Shown: one piece after another, positions 46,985 to 57,707 of the stretch
How the letters are laid out: each line of letters starts with the position of its first letter
Position numbering within the stretch: position 1 is the first letter of the stretch
Source: Sarcomyxa edulis
Taxonomy: Eukaryota > Basidiomycota > Agaricomycetes > Agaricales > Mycenaceae
Length of the DNA: 64,000 bases
NCBI GenBank assembly: GCA_009761415.1
Contig: QUOL01000006.1
Coordinates: 372,001 to 436,000 of the forward strand
Reading direction: 5' to 3'
Made by a program: the position numbers and the translations under genes
The notes under the pieces: model-generated
Database searches by the model: none
What the model was told of the DNA's origin: nothing
Seen by the model: the letters and a program-made list of their open reading frames with translations, nothing else

Positions 46985-48459
46985 ACCTTGAAGCATATGC
47001 TGGAACGACTTCATCAATTTATAGGCTCAGGGATCTTCTCCGGAGACTACTAACCAATGCAAGAAGACCATCAGCGATATCTTCAACTTCCATGCTCGCA
47101 TCTCCGACCAGGTTTGCAAAATATAGTTCGAGTCGGTAGAGTCTAGGTAGCTTTCTCCTCAAGAGATATAGAAGCTCAAGGCTGATGCTCTTGGTATGGA
47201 GGTGAAGGCTTCCGAGACTGTTGTGAGGCGGCAATATGTCGACGAGTATGGTCACTTGGATAGACAACAATTCTTCAAGATGAGGGTTTCCAATGTCTTA
47301 GAAGAGCGCCGAACGTAAGTACACAGAGTTTCGAAGTCGAGGGAAGATCGAGATTGTTGCAAGGAAACGTTCAATGTTCGTAGACGCGACATGTGTGCTT
47401 CGTCGTAAGAGTTTTGAAGCATCCAAAGACTGAACGTCACGGTGTCTTGGGCGGTCTGATCTGGGGGCATCATGAGAGGGATGGTATAAGGCTTCAGGGT
47501 GACATGTTTCAAGGTGACTGCGTGCATGTGGAAGAAGTGGGTGAGGCCAGAGGGTTCTGATAGCCGTTGCGAATTGAAAGCATTGCATAACAATATAGTA
47601 TGCAACCTGGGGAAATGACCCAGAGACTGGAAGAAGTCAGAATGATCCTGCGCCGCGAATGTGGTGAGGGTTAGGGTTTGCAGGACATGAGTCCATTGAT
47701 GAATAGTATCATCAGATGTAGAAGAGTATTGCTATCCGCCACGTTGTCTGCTTCGGGGACGTCCATACTGATCCTGCCAATATGACCTCAAATTGCGCTA
47801 GTGGTGCATTCAAGTCCAACCTTTGCAATTGGGAACCGAAGGCATATCATGCGCTTGTAAAGAAAGCTCTAGAATGAGGCGTTTCGGGGAATGGTCTCGA
47901 CCTGATAGTATAGTCCTGTACACAAGAGAATCCGGAAACGACCTGGACTATCATGGCCCGTAAGTGCTCCTTTTCGGATAGATGATTTGTCTCTGGCTGG
48001 CGACGACTTCCAAAGAACGAGTGCGTAGCTGCACGGCGAAAACGATTCTCGATCATCTTCATCATCGCCCGTATACTCGGTCTGTATTTCTTCTCTGAAA
48101 GCCACACCAGATCAATTTTCAGATACCGGACACGATTGGCAACGAAAGGATCTCTGCATCATAGACCTGAACATCAATGGAAGGATATACTCATGTTTGT
48201 GTGGCACGTACTTTAGACGGATTAGATTTTTCATCGTTCTTTGATCCAAATCATCCAGATGAACTTCCATATACCTAAGGTTCATTGCTGTCTCGAAGAA
48301 AGGACGATTGCCTGTGAGCAACGTCCGAAGTACCTTGGGTGGGAGAAAACGAATGATATAGTACCAAATATCGTCTGGAATTTTTCTCCTGGCAGGAGTA
48401 AGTGCATGATTGGGCGATGACCCAGACGACCAAAGATTTCGAAGTAAGTCAGTTGACAT
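46985..48459 (-). pseudogene. LRR/F-box-like gene, degenerate copy
   Basis: Homologous to the intact gene at 49445-50918. The first exon is recognisable (start 48459, MSTDLLRNLWSSGSSPNHAL, then IPDDIWYYIIRFLPPKVL), with the conserved gtacgt intron donor. The second exon reads DPFVANRVRYLKIDLVW, then meets an in-frame stop after RAFFTSA near 47847, has a gap compared with the intact copy at about 47700-47840, and continues in other frames (SGLTHFFHMHAVTLKHVTLK near 47500 and ILVDILPPHNSLGSLHLHTK near 47210). These breaks are seen directly. It could still be expressed as a short N-terminal fragment. Confidence 0.75.
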
Positions 48460-48919
48460 GGAACGCCCTGCAAGAAATCGAACAGAGGGGGGAACGGCCG
48501 GGGAACGTTAACGGAACTCTAGGTCCACGAGTTGAACGAAGCTCGAAAAGCTGTGCGGCCAATGCGGGCTCGAGTTGGGCCCGAGGCCCCGAGCGCTAGG
48601 ATTCAAGAAGGTCAAGGTTGGGTCAAGGTGCTTGATTAGTTCGTTGTTTGAATATGATCATTCCCGCTCCTCGTATATACTAAAGCTTACTTTTCTATGG
48701 CAAGTGAAAGCGAGATGCCATATCAAGATGGTCACGACGAGATCATGCGACGAGTATGATAAAAAAAAACAACTACACCACTGTTTTGCTTATGAAGATC
48801 CAATAATCCAGGGCTACACAGTATAAGGATATGAACCAACAGAACGAAGGTTATAGAGACAAGATGTTAGGGAGATGATGGGAAAGCAAGAAGACGCGGG
48901 ATTGGGTGGTATGGCGAAC

Positions 48920-49190
48920 CCGGCAGTCAGACTAATACGGAGTCGTCTCGAACTGAAGGTCATTTTGAGAGCAGGCTCGGGAACGGAAGGATTGATAGGT
49001 GATTTTGTAGAAGATAAAAATGATTGACTGGTGGCTATGACGAGGGCCGGCTCTGGACGTGCAACAGCTGATTAGGCAAGTGATTGTCGTAATTCGGTGC
49101 TGGTGACAGAAGACTGAACGGGGAGCTCGTCCTAGGGGTACATGGTTCATCAACTTGGTCCCGTTGCAAGATCACCGACGACGACTCGGA
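48920..49190 (-). pseudogene. Relic of a pheromone-receptor C-terminal tail
   Basis: This stretch matches the 3' coding end of receptor R5 (51502-51770) over roughly 200 bp: blocks such as GAGAGCAGGCTCGGGAACGG and GGTGATTTTGTAGAA are shared, and the minus-strand translation gives VDEPCTPRTSS and the end of LLHVQSRPSS, matching R5 nucleotide positions though partly out of frame. No transmembrane part is present. It was evidently copied together with the neighbouring LRR/F-box-like gene. Confidence 0.65.
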
Positions 49191-49444
49191 GGGCTGATAC
49201 AAGAGATCAGAGGGACGTAAAGAAATAAGATGCAACAATCGCGCACCATGAACGAGTGGAGTTGGTAACAGACGGAATGCAATCAAAAAGCAAAGAAAGG
49301 ATCATCGTTGTCGTCTCCGTGGTCATGGACCTATTCTGTCGGATCCATAAATGCTGCAAACCCCATTCTGGATATAAACGCTTTTTGATGCTAGCTACGA
49401 ACTTATCCTGGGACAGTGGGACAGATCTTCAATTTATGTGGAAA

Positions 49445-50918
49445 CTAGACAATCTTCGTACTGACCAGTTCAGATGGTTCGACATCTATGCCTTCGGGCT
49501 CCTTCCGTGCATCTCCAATGACAGTCTCGAAGGTCAGTTCTAGTCGGTAAAGCCTAGGCATCTTCTTTGCTAGCAGATCTAAAAGCTGAGGATTGATAGT
49601 CTTCGTGTGAAGATGAAGACTTTCGAGACAATCATGAGGCGACAAGATGTCGACGAGTATGACTACTTCATCGTATGATAGATATAGGTCGTTCAGAACG
49701 AGAGTGATCAGTGTGGCAGAAGAGCGATGAACATAAGCACGTAGAGTTTCGAAATCGAGGGATGATGGAGAAAAATGCGAGGAAACATGCAGTGTTCGTA
49801 ATTGTGTTAGAAAGTCTTCGTCGTAAGAGTTTTGGAGCATCCAAAGGCTGAAAACGTCCCTCGTCGAATAATTCGAGCGCAGCATCCGAGCGACAGAATA
49901 GGGCCTTAGTGTAACATGCTTCAAGGTGACTGCATGGATGCGGAAGAAACGAGTGAGACCAGACGAATCTGAGAGCTGATGCGAATGGAAAACGTTGCAT
50001 AAAGATAGGGCCTTCAAGCCTGGGAAGTGACCCAAGGACCCAAAAAAGTCCGAATGATCCTGAGCTGCAAATGTGGCGATGTTCAAGACTCGTAGGGTGG
50101 AAGTGACTCCATTGAGAAAGGGAACCAAGACATGTAGAAGGGTGTTCCTATCAGCAGCGCTATTTGCTTCGGGACTATCAGTCTCGAGACGTATGGTGAG
50201 GTCTTCCAGCGCGTAAAAGGGAGGTGCTCCTGCCAAAATGTTTTCGAATTGCGCAAGCGGTGCATTCAGACTGAGCTGCTGCAACTGGGAGCCGAAGGTA
50301 TTCCAGGCAGTCATCATGAATGCTTTATAATGAAGCGTTTCGGGGAATGGTTTGGACATGATGATGTAGTTCTGTAGACGAGAGAATCCTGCAATGACTT
50401 CGACTGTCATGGCCTGGATGTACTCCGTGTCAAATGGAAGCTTGGATGAGACTGTCTCTGGTTGACGTGGAGCTCCAAGAAACGTCGTTTGCGCAGCTGC
50501 CTGGCGGAAACGATTCTGGACCGTCTTCATCAACCCCTGTGTATTTGTGCTGTCTTTCTTCTCCATGAACCACATCTGATTGACACGCAGATACCGGACA
50601 CGCTCGGCAACAAAAGGATCCCTGCGTTATACACCCAATAAATATCGGCGGAATGAGCAACATACTCACGGGTAGCACGTACTTCAAACGATGTAATTTC
50701 CTTATCGTTCGTTGGTCTATGCCAACCAAATGGACCTCCCTATACCTTTGGTTCATCACTGTCTCGAAGAAGGGACGATTTATGCTGAGTAACCCCCAAA
50801 GTCCGCCAGTTGGGATGTACTGGATGACATGATACCAAATATCGTCTGGAATATGTCTACCCGAAGTTCGTGCATGGTCGGGCGATGACCAAAGACTCCC
50901 AAGTAAACTTGACAGCAT
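49445..50918 (-). CDS. F-box-like leucine-rich protein, 470 aa
   Basis: Two exons: 50683-50918 and 49445-50621, joined across a 61-bp intron with a gtacgt donor; the join reads HRLKDPFVAERVRYL. The N-terminus has RHIPDDIWYHVIQYIPTGGL, an F-box-like helix of the kind in Agaricomycete proteins (IPDDIWxxII). The rest is leucine-rich repeat-like, with LQQLSLNAPLAQFENIL, LRVLNIATFAAQD, FPGLKALSLCNVFHS and RLYRLELTFETVI. Probable substrate adaptor of a ubiquitin ligase or a general LRR scaffold; not specific. A degenerate copy lies immediately next to it. It lies between that copy and receptor R5. Confidence 0.7.
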
Positions 50919-51501
50919 GATTTGGAAGATCCTGGAGAAGTCGAGACTAGTGAAGATGTAACTCTACGTCCACGATGTCAGTGAGCGCTACCTCCGAGCG
51001 CTGAGCTCGGGAGAGATAAGCTGATAAGTTATAAAGTTCATGATGGTGGTATCTCATTGAGTTCTGTCTTCGATTTTTTGTCGATCGAGCTCTAAAATTA
51101 TAAACATGGTCATGTGCGCACGCATAGTCATAGATACGCATACGATAAGTATTGAGTAGTCCTTACCTTTTCCATAGAGAATAGCTATCAGAGAGAGATG
51201 CAAGTGGCCACTGTAACGACGAAGAAGACCACTGGCAAACGAGTCGACGCAGTGTCATCGAAAAAAATCTATTCCATTTTTTCGTTCCAGAGAAATCTAA
51301 CAACCCAAGGCTACATAGTGATAGGGATACGGACACAACAGAACGAAACACCGGATTATAAAGATAAGAAATAAAGAGGGTAGGGTTTGGTATCTGTGTT
51401 TTGAGACACGGTGGGGCTAAAAATACAGCGAAAGGTATCAACGAGATGGGTCGAAAGCAAGGAGAAGACGCAGAATTGAGTGGTATGGTGGATCAGGTGG
51501 T
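50919..51501. other. Spacer between LRR/F-box-like gene and receptor R5
   Basis: No gene; it holds the promoter of the LRR gene and the 3' region of R5. Its right part (51160-51500) is alike to 48640-48920 in copy A. Confidence 0.45.
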
Positions 51502-53245
51502 TTAGACCACGGAATCTAGTTTTGATACGTTTGTGTTGAGAGCAGGCTCAGGAACGGAAGGAGTGACGGGTGATTTTGTAGAAAATGATGTAGACCGACG
51601 GACAGTCGATATATCGAGGACGGGCTCTGGACGTGTAACAGTGGACTCGGGAAGTAATTGTGGTAATTTGGTGGCTGGTGAAGGAAGACTAGACGAGGAG
51701 CTCGTCGAGGGGGAGCTTGGGGTATATGGCTCATCGGCTTTGTAATCCCCAAGTGTACCACCGACGTCCGCAAGAGACAGACCACCGAACGAAGTCGATG
51801 GCACGAATGACTTTTCGTTGTTGAAAGCACCCGAGTCTGTTATGGATGTCAAATCCGAGAACGAGTCGAAAGAGTCGCGTCTGCCACGACGAACAAAGAC
51901 TGGGATAGTCTTGGAACCGGTCATGCCTCGCGATTTGTCCCTGAAAGCATGATGTCAGAAATGAGACAAGAGTGGTTGTGGCGAGAAACTTACCCAGTAG
52001 AGCTTGACATCCCCGAGTTCATAGAAGCAGTCGAGAGACCGACACGCTTGGCGACTGAAACGATCGCGATACGATAATGTTTCATAGCCTCGTCTGCGAA
52101 TCCGAAGAAGCCGAAGAACACGAAGGCGCAGAGGAGGATGAGCCATCTGCTCAACTCGATGGAAATCTCTGTTGGCAGATGAGCACGCCATAGAATAGAT
52201 GGGAACTGGTCAACGCGAGAGAATCCCGAGTGGGTGTCAGCCCAGGACTTCCAGGGCGAGATGACACCGGCAGTGCTATTCAGATAGATTGCGTATGACC
52301 CAAGAGGCACTGTGCATATGATCTCAATGCCGGCCAAGCACATAAGGCGGAAATAACGGTTGGAGTTGAGGTTGCTGTTGGCGCTGAGGAGTTTGTTAAA
52401 CTGTGATCGTCTTTTATTGAAAGCACGGATGCTGAGAACTGAAAGGGAAGCTAGGGTATGAGGAATTTTGTAAACGATAGCAAGGATTGCTAGACTCACC
52501 AGCATAGACGGCAGAAACACAACCAATAGCAACAGGAGGGCAGGATACAAGGAGATACGCAACCCATGTGTTGTACGTGAAAGGATAGCAACCAACATCC
52601 TCAAAGATATTGAATCGATGACCTTGAGGTATATACTCTGTGAAGTCAAGACGAGTTAGCACTTGTACAGAGCGAGAGTGACTGAGAGACATACGAAGCA
52701 CCATCTCCAACACTGGGAGACCAATTCCAATGGCTAAATCTACCATAATCGCACGACGTTTCTAAAGCTGATGTCAGCAACGCAACAAGAATGGACACGA
52801 TAGACACACCTCAGCCTTGGTAACAGTGACAGTCTGCACACAGGCAATGTGATACAGACGACGATTGATGCACAGAGAGGCAGCAGGAATCGCAACAGCT
52901 GTTCCAACCATCAAGCGAGAAGCTATATCCATGACTTCAGCATCTAGTCAGAACAGCGAAGATTAATGAACTCACAGATGTCACACCACACAGGCGCCCA
53001 ATTGATCGCATTGCCATTCCAAACGACTGAGTTGATGAATTGATTGAGACATGCTAGTGATGTCCAGACGATATAGAGACAAGTCCCAGTATTCCAAGCT
53101 ACGATCGGGTCGAGCAGATTAGCTCTGGCAGGTTAACGTAGCTGCGATCGAATGACATACCTTCCAAATGCCAAGGCAATGGTATACTGACCAAAACAAA
53201 GCCAGTGAAAGCGAAGATGGAGAAAACGTAGTTGGGATAAGTCAT
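51502..53245 (-). CDS. STE3-like pheromone receptor R5
   Basis: Seven-transmembrane STE3-family receptor of the R2-R4 subfamily. The start at 53245 gives MTYPNYVFSIFAFTGF and PLPWHLEAWNTGTC (split by an intron after the E), then WNGNAINWAPVWCDI. Later blocks are CINRRLYHIACVQTVTVTK, YIPQGHRFNIFEDVGCYPF, then RRSQFNKLLSANSNLNSNRY, PWKSWADTHSGFSRVDQFPS and FGFADEAMKHYR. A Ser/Pro-rich tail with GGLSLADVGGTLGDYK and TPSSPSTSSSSSLPSP ends at 51502. It lies about 33 kb from the P/R array, with no pheromone gene found beside it and no ACAATG box within 500 bp upstream. It resembles R4 most. Its 3' tail was copied to 48920-49190. A non-mating or orphan receptor role is inferred. Confidence 0.9.
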
Positions 53246-54491
53246 CTTCACAATGGTAAAGTGAGCTTAAGATCTTGTCAAGACCTTGGGGAGGACAGAC
53301 TGAGGAAGTGAAGAACGGGCATAATTTTGATTGCAAGATTAAAAGAGTCAAGATACAAGGTGACTGCCATATTCTGTTCGGCAAGGTAGTATACAAACTA
53401 ATGCCCGCATTGGGATATAGCCCGTATCCCCATTTGGACGTTAGTTTCAACCCGAAAAGTCAATGTCGACGAAGGTGTGACTCGTGAGCGAATCCAGGCG
53501 TGATAAACCTGGCATGGCTGAAAGTATGTCCCAGGTAGGCCTAGTGGAGCATTCCCTTGGAACGAGCCTGAGGAGGCCTGAGGCATCTCGGTAAGTTGTC
53601 GTTGACCCATTTCCCACGGATACGACGCGGTGAGGACTTGTAAGGGCGTGTTTTTCGAGGAAGAGGACCACCTCCAGCAGAGTCCCGGAATGAAAAAGAG
53701 GTCCTGACAGATACAAGACAACGAAAGATAGCAGTTATTCCACGAGAGGAGGGAGGAGGAGGAGAGGAAACTTGAGGTTGGCGTCCACGAGGTACAATGT
53801 GGTCGAGCCGTGCCTAGTTTAGCTCGCCTTGTTCCCAAATCGTCCAGGACATATACGGCTCATGGATGAACGTGAAGAACGGGAGACTCACCGAAAGGAG
53901 TCTACTTCTGCAACATATCATCCAGATCATGTGAACCGGGGTCCGTGCGCTGACGACAACATCGTCGTAAACCGCTGTAGAAGAGAATGCAGACAAAGAA
54001 AGAGAACGAGCAGTAACGAGGCACTGGGCCCTAGAGAAGCATACAAACTCGGAAGAAATCAAAGGAAGAGCAGAGATACAAGACTCGAGATGAGGCAGAG
54101 CACATGGAGAACACTCGAGAGCTCACTCGCGACTCAGAATCGCGGCATTCCTAGATCTTGTAACTTCGCTGGACTCAGAACGTCGCGAACAGATTTATAG
54201 GAGGAGATGGGAAGGAAGGGAGAAGGAATGAACAGCATGTTGAACAGCTTGAGCGCGCAAGCCTAAGTACTCGGCATTTGCCGGAGCTCTTATTGTCTTC
54301 AGTCTTTATTGTCTTGTCTCAGCCTATGGGGCAAGTCTATTTATGGAGGGCAAGAGGGGGAGCGCTACATTTGGTTCTATAGATACATCTGAAAGGGTAT
54401 GAGAAATCAATAAAACATAAGAAAGAACGAACGAAAGAGTTGTTAGAAAGTATGCCTCGTTAAATATCATAAAATAGCGTGGCCCAGCGGA
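53246..54491. other. Spacer between R5 promoter and the end of R6
   Basis: No CaaX-ending frame or other gene found; one isolated ACAATG at 53794. Frames at 53398-54200 lack family features. Confidence 0.4.
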
Positions 54492-56444
54492 TCAAGAGCC
54501 ATATGTCTCCTTTACTACCGTCATATAAATCACCTCCTGAGCAGCGTACGCGCGGGAAATAGCCTCTCTACTCAAAGCTCTGCGTAAACTACGCCTGATA
54601 GTACTCGGCGACCTAGCCACGTGTTCCTCTGTTCTGATGTCGGGGATTGCAATTGTCGAGGAGAGAGGCGAGATTCCAGGTCCTTGGAAGGGACGCGCTT
54701 CGGGCGTGGAGTATGACGGATACTCAAATGGATCTTCAGAAGATGAAGGCGAACGAGGACGAGTCTTATTATGGGCGCGAGAGCGAGATGGTGAAGGCGG
54801 GATTGCGGGAACAGTGGCAGGTGGGATGGGCCACGGAGCTTCCCAAATGGAAGATATGGTAGATTTGGCGTCTTCAGGAATGGGTTGAAATACATCGGAC
54901 CTGGGAGTCAGAGCAAGTGGCTCGATGCGCTTCGGTGAAAGGCCAGCAAGTGCGTAATCGAAAGTAGGTTTGAGTGGAGACGTGTATATCGGGGGAGGTG
55001 ATATCAAAGGCTTATGAAGACCTAGGGTTTGAGCAATGGGAGACTCCAAATAAGTCAGCGTGGATGCTATGAAAGCGTCGTCTTCTGGGGAAGTGCTAGA
55101 ACTCTCGTTGCTCGAGCTTGGGGAGGTAGATGGAGTGTACGATTTGCCTTTCGCTTCCGTCTTGATCGACGATGACTTGAATGTATCGTCCCACCCCGAT
55201 TTGAGCTCAATGGCTTGAGATTGCGCCTGAGGGACATTGAACGAGGTCGATCGCATGACCGGTCCCTGACGCTTCCTGCTGCACCACCAAGATGGAAGTC
55301 AGATCCAGTGCGAAGGTAACTGATCATGAAAAACTCACTGCATAGGCAAAATTGACCTGAAGTTTGACTTCAAGGGCTTCGAACGATAATCTTTCGTCGA
55401 TTTGAAGAAATCACGGATTTCTTGCCCTAAAGCCGCAGCAACGAGTATATAGATGATTGATATAACGGTGATGCCCCACCAGAATAAGTCGACGGTCCTG
55501 CTGTCGGAACGAGACGTTACGACATTTATGTCGTAAAATTGAGCATGCACGGACGCCCACGAGATCCACGGTAATAGAGAATACGAAAAGAACGAGAAGA
55601 GAATGAATACTCCAAGCGATACGAGGATGATAATGTTTATGCAGAGCTGGCGCACAAAATGAGAAGACGTCATAGATGTGCGAGTATCGAGATGAGTGGA
55701 GAAACGAAAGCCGGGGAGTCGGAACATGTTGTGTACAGCGCGGCCTAATAGTAAAATGAGATGTATGAGATATAGAAGACATTGTGAAAGGTTTTTAATT
55801 GGACTTACCAGAGAAAATAAGAGATACGATACAGATCATGGCAGGCGGTAACCAAATAACAATTAATGCGGGGGTGGATGGATTTACGGAGGCAGAACAG
55901 CCATAGTCTTGCACCAGGTCAAACCGGTGATCCTGGGCGATAGGGTCTATGATTAAGATGTCAATAACTGATATCTCAGCAACGAGACCAGAGGGGGGAC
56001 TCACGTAATGCAATGTACACGCTAGGAGGAATATAACATAGCGCAATGTCTATAATCCTACGATTTCGTTTAAAATGCGTTCCGGTCGGGACGTTTCGAG
56101 TGGATGATACGAATTCGAGGTGGCGGGAGCTGCATAAACAAGCTGCGCCGATCGCGACTGTTGATCCCAGCAGAAGTTTAGTAGCTAAAAAAACAGATTG
56201 AATATCAGACGGGTGAGTAGAATGTAAGATTTTGCTTACCTATATCACACCAAACAGGTATCCGGATAACAACATTTCCTGCCCACACGAGCGCGTCAAT
56301 CCCATGTATGACACTGCACACAAATAAGCAGATAGCAATGGACGCATTGGGAACATTGATCCGGGAGCGCTTCAGGGATATAAAGATCAAAAATAACAGA
56401 AATGCAGAACAGATGAACGAAAGAATAGGCAGTTCGACGCGCAT
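54492..56444 (-). CDS. Divergent STE3-like receptor R6
   Basis: STE3-family receptor with several diverged features. The start at 56444 gives MRVELPILSFICSAFLLFLIF; the first loop lacks the PLPWH motif of the others but keeps DALVWAGNVVIRIPVWCDI. The second exon encodes KLLLGSTVAIGAACLCSSRHLEFVSSTRNV, like R1 (HLEMVSSSRKV). Then come IAQDHRFDLVQDYGC, a helix block (FVRQLCINIIILVSLGVF), PWISWASVHAQFYDINVV, and a tail with repeated Ser/Pro ending TYGS at 54492. The intracellular end is long. It groups with R1 rather than R2-R5. No ACAATG cluster and no pheromone gene lie close by. More likely a non-mating receptor; ligand unknown. Confidence 0.82.
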
Positions 56445-57707
56445 GATTTCTCAAAGAGTCCAAAATACGAAGCGAAGAAACGGAGAGACTTTGGTAGAAC
56501 AGTGGTAGGGGGAGAGTAGAGTCAAAATAGAGGCATATTAGAAGGAAATAATACAACAACGGCACCTTGGTCAATCCTCCCTCGTTCGCATAGTATGAGA
56601 CCAATAAAAACAAGTGAACACCCCGATTCGAGACAAGGACACCAGCATTACGCATAGCGTCATCTTCGCAGAGATCGTGGTAGTAGGTCTCCCCAATTGC
56701 AAGGCAAGAGTTTGGCGTAGAGACAAAGGGAAACGCACATTAGGATATTCTAGGAACGATCTCGGGAAGGATGTTCGGCCGATCACGTGATCGTACAGAT
56801 CCACGAAAACCTCTCTTTCTCGATCTTTCGAAAACGAGAAGACGAATAGGAAACACGAAGTGGATGATATAACGCGTAAGTCGTCTGGAGTGGGCCACGA
56901 TGAACGTCGAACAATCCTATTAGGCTCGCAGGACCGCGTGGGCGTTATAACGAGCTACAGGCCATAAACGCTGTTCATCGGCGAATCTTGTCATGCAAAA
57001 CAAGCTAATAATACGGACTCACCGTGCGCAGTGCATGATCGTCGTCGTCATTGAAGCCACAGAATCCATGCTGGACCGAGGACAAATGAAGGAAGGCTCG
57101 ATAAGACTCGCACGTCACTTGCCAGCGCTCGCATGTGGTCGTTTCTGCGCGTGTCTGGCGGATCTTATCAGATATTCTCGAGAAATATCGCACTCGAATG
57201 GGCGACGCGTGGCAATGTACGGTTATCTCGCTAAGTTCGAAGGTGAAACAGGGTTGGGAAGAGCTAGCGTCTCCGTGGTCGGACAAAAATTCCAGAACCA
57301 ACGCTGACGACCCAACGAAGCAACTGTCGATACATTCGTGTCTCTGGGAGAAGGTTTCTTGAGGGATTGACAGGTTCAATGATGATGGATCATGGCAAAC
57401 GTCAAAGAAGGAGACCTGGAGAAACGGAAATTGATCTCGGGTGACCACTGTTTGTGACGAAGCCCTGAGATATACATTGCGGACGCACCATGGGGCTGCA
57501 CTACGGCGTACTGATTCTTGGACGGATTCTGAACGGAAGCGACATCAGAGCGTATGGCGAACCTATCAAGTATCTCGTTATCTTTGATCACAGGTGTGTC
57601 TAGAATTCTGACGAGTATAAGTACAGGTCCCCCACTCTGGAATTTGATTGTCAGCCAACGTCCTCCATCTGGCTTTACATCTCATCATTTGAGCTCCCCG
57701 GTGATTT
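56445..57707. other. Spacer between R6 and amine oxidase
   Basis: No gene recognised. A 147-codon minus frame at 57005-57448 has no visible domain. It should hold two divergent promoters. Confidence 0.35.

Larger units (their letters stand above)
46838..49239. repeat. Duplicated segment, copy A (degenerate)
   Basis: A 2.4-kb stretch aligns by eye with 49240-51775: both begin GCGCACCAT followed shortly by TGGAGTTGGTAACAGA, both contain the LRR/F-box-like gene, and both end in the C-terminal-tail sequence of receptor R5 (48920-49190 here). Copy A has stops and frameshifts. Confidence 0.7.
49240..51775. repeat. Duplicated segment, copy B (intact)
   Basis: The source-like copy of the 2.4-kb duplication: contains the intact gene 49445-50918 and the 3' tail of R5. 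Copies A and B are direct, adjacent repeats. Confidence 0.65.

Noticed and set aside
49035..49286. Independent small protein of 83 residues
   Set aside because: Its sequence is explained as a partly out-of-frame copy of the R5 receptor tail.
53820..54200. Plus-strand frame starting MDEREERE near 53859 as a pheromone for R5
   Set aside because: It does not end in a CaaX motif and continues as a basic, low-complexity frame.
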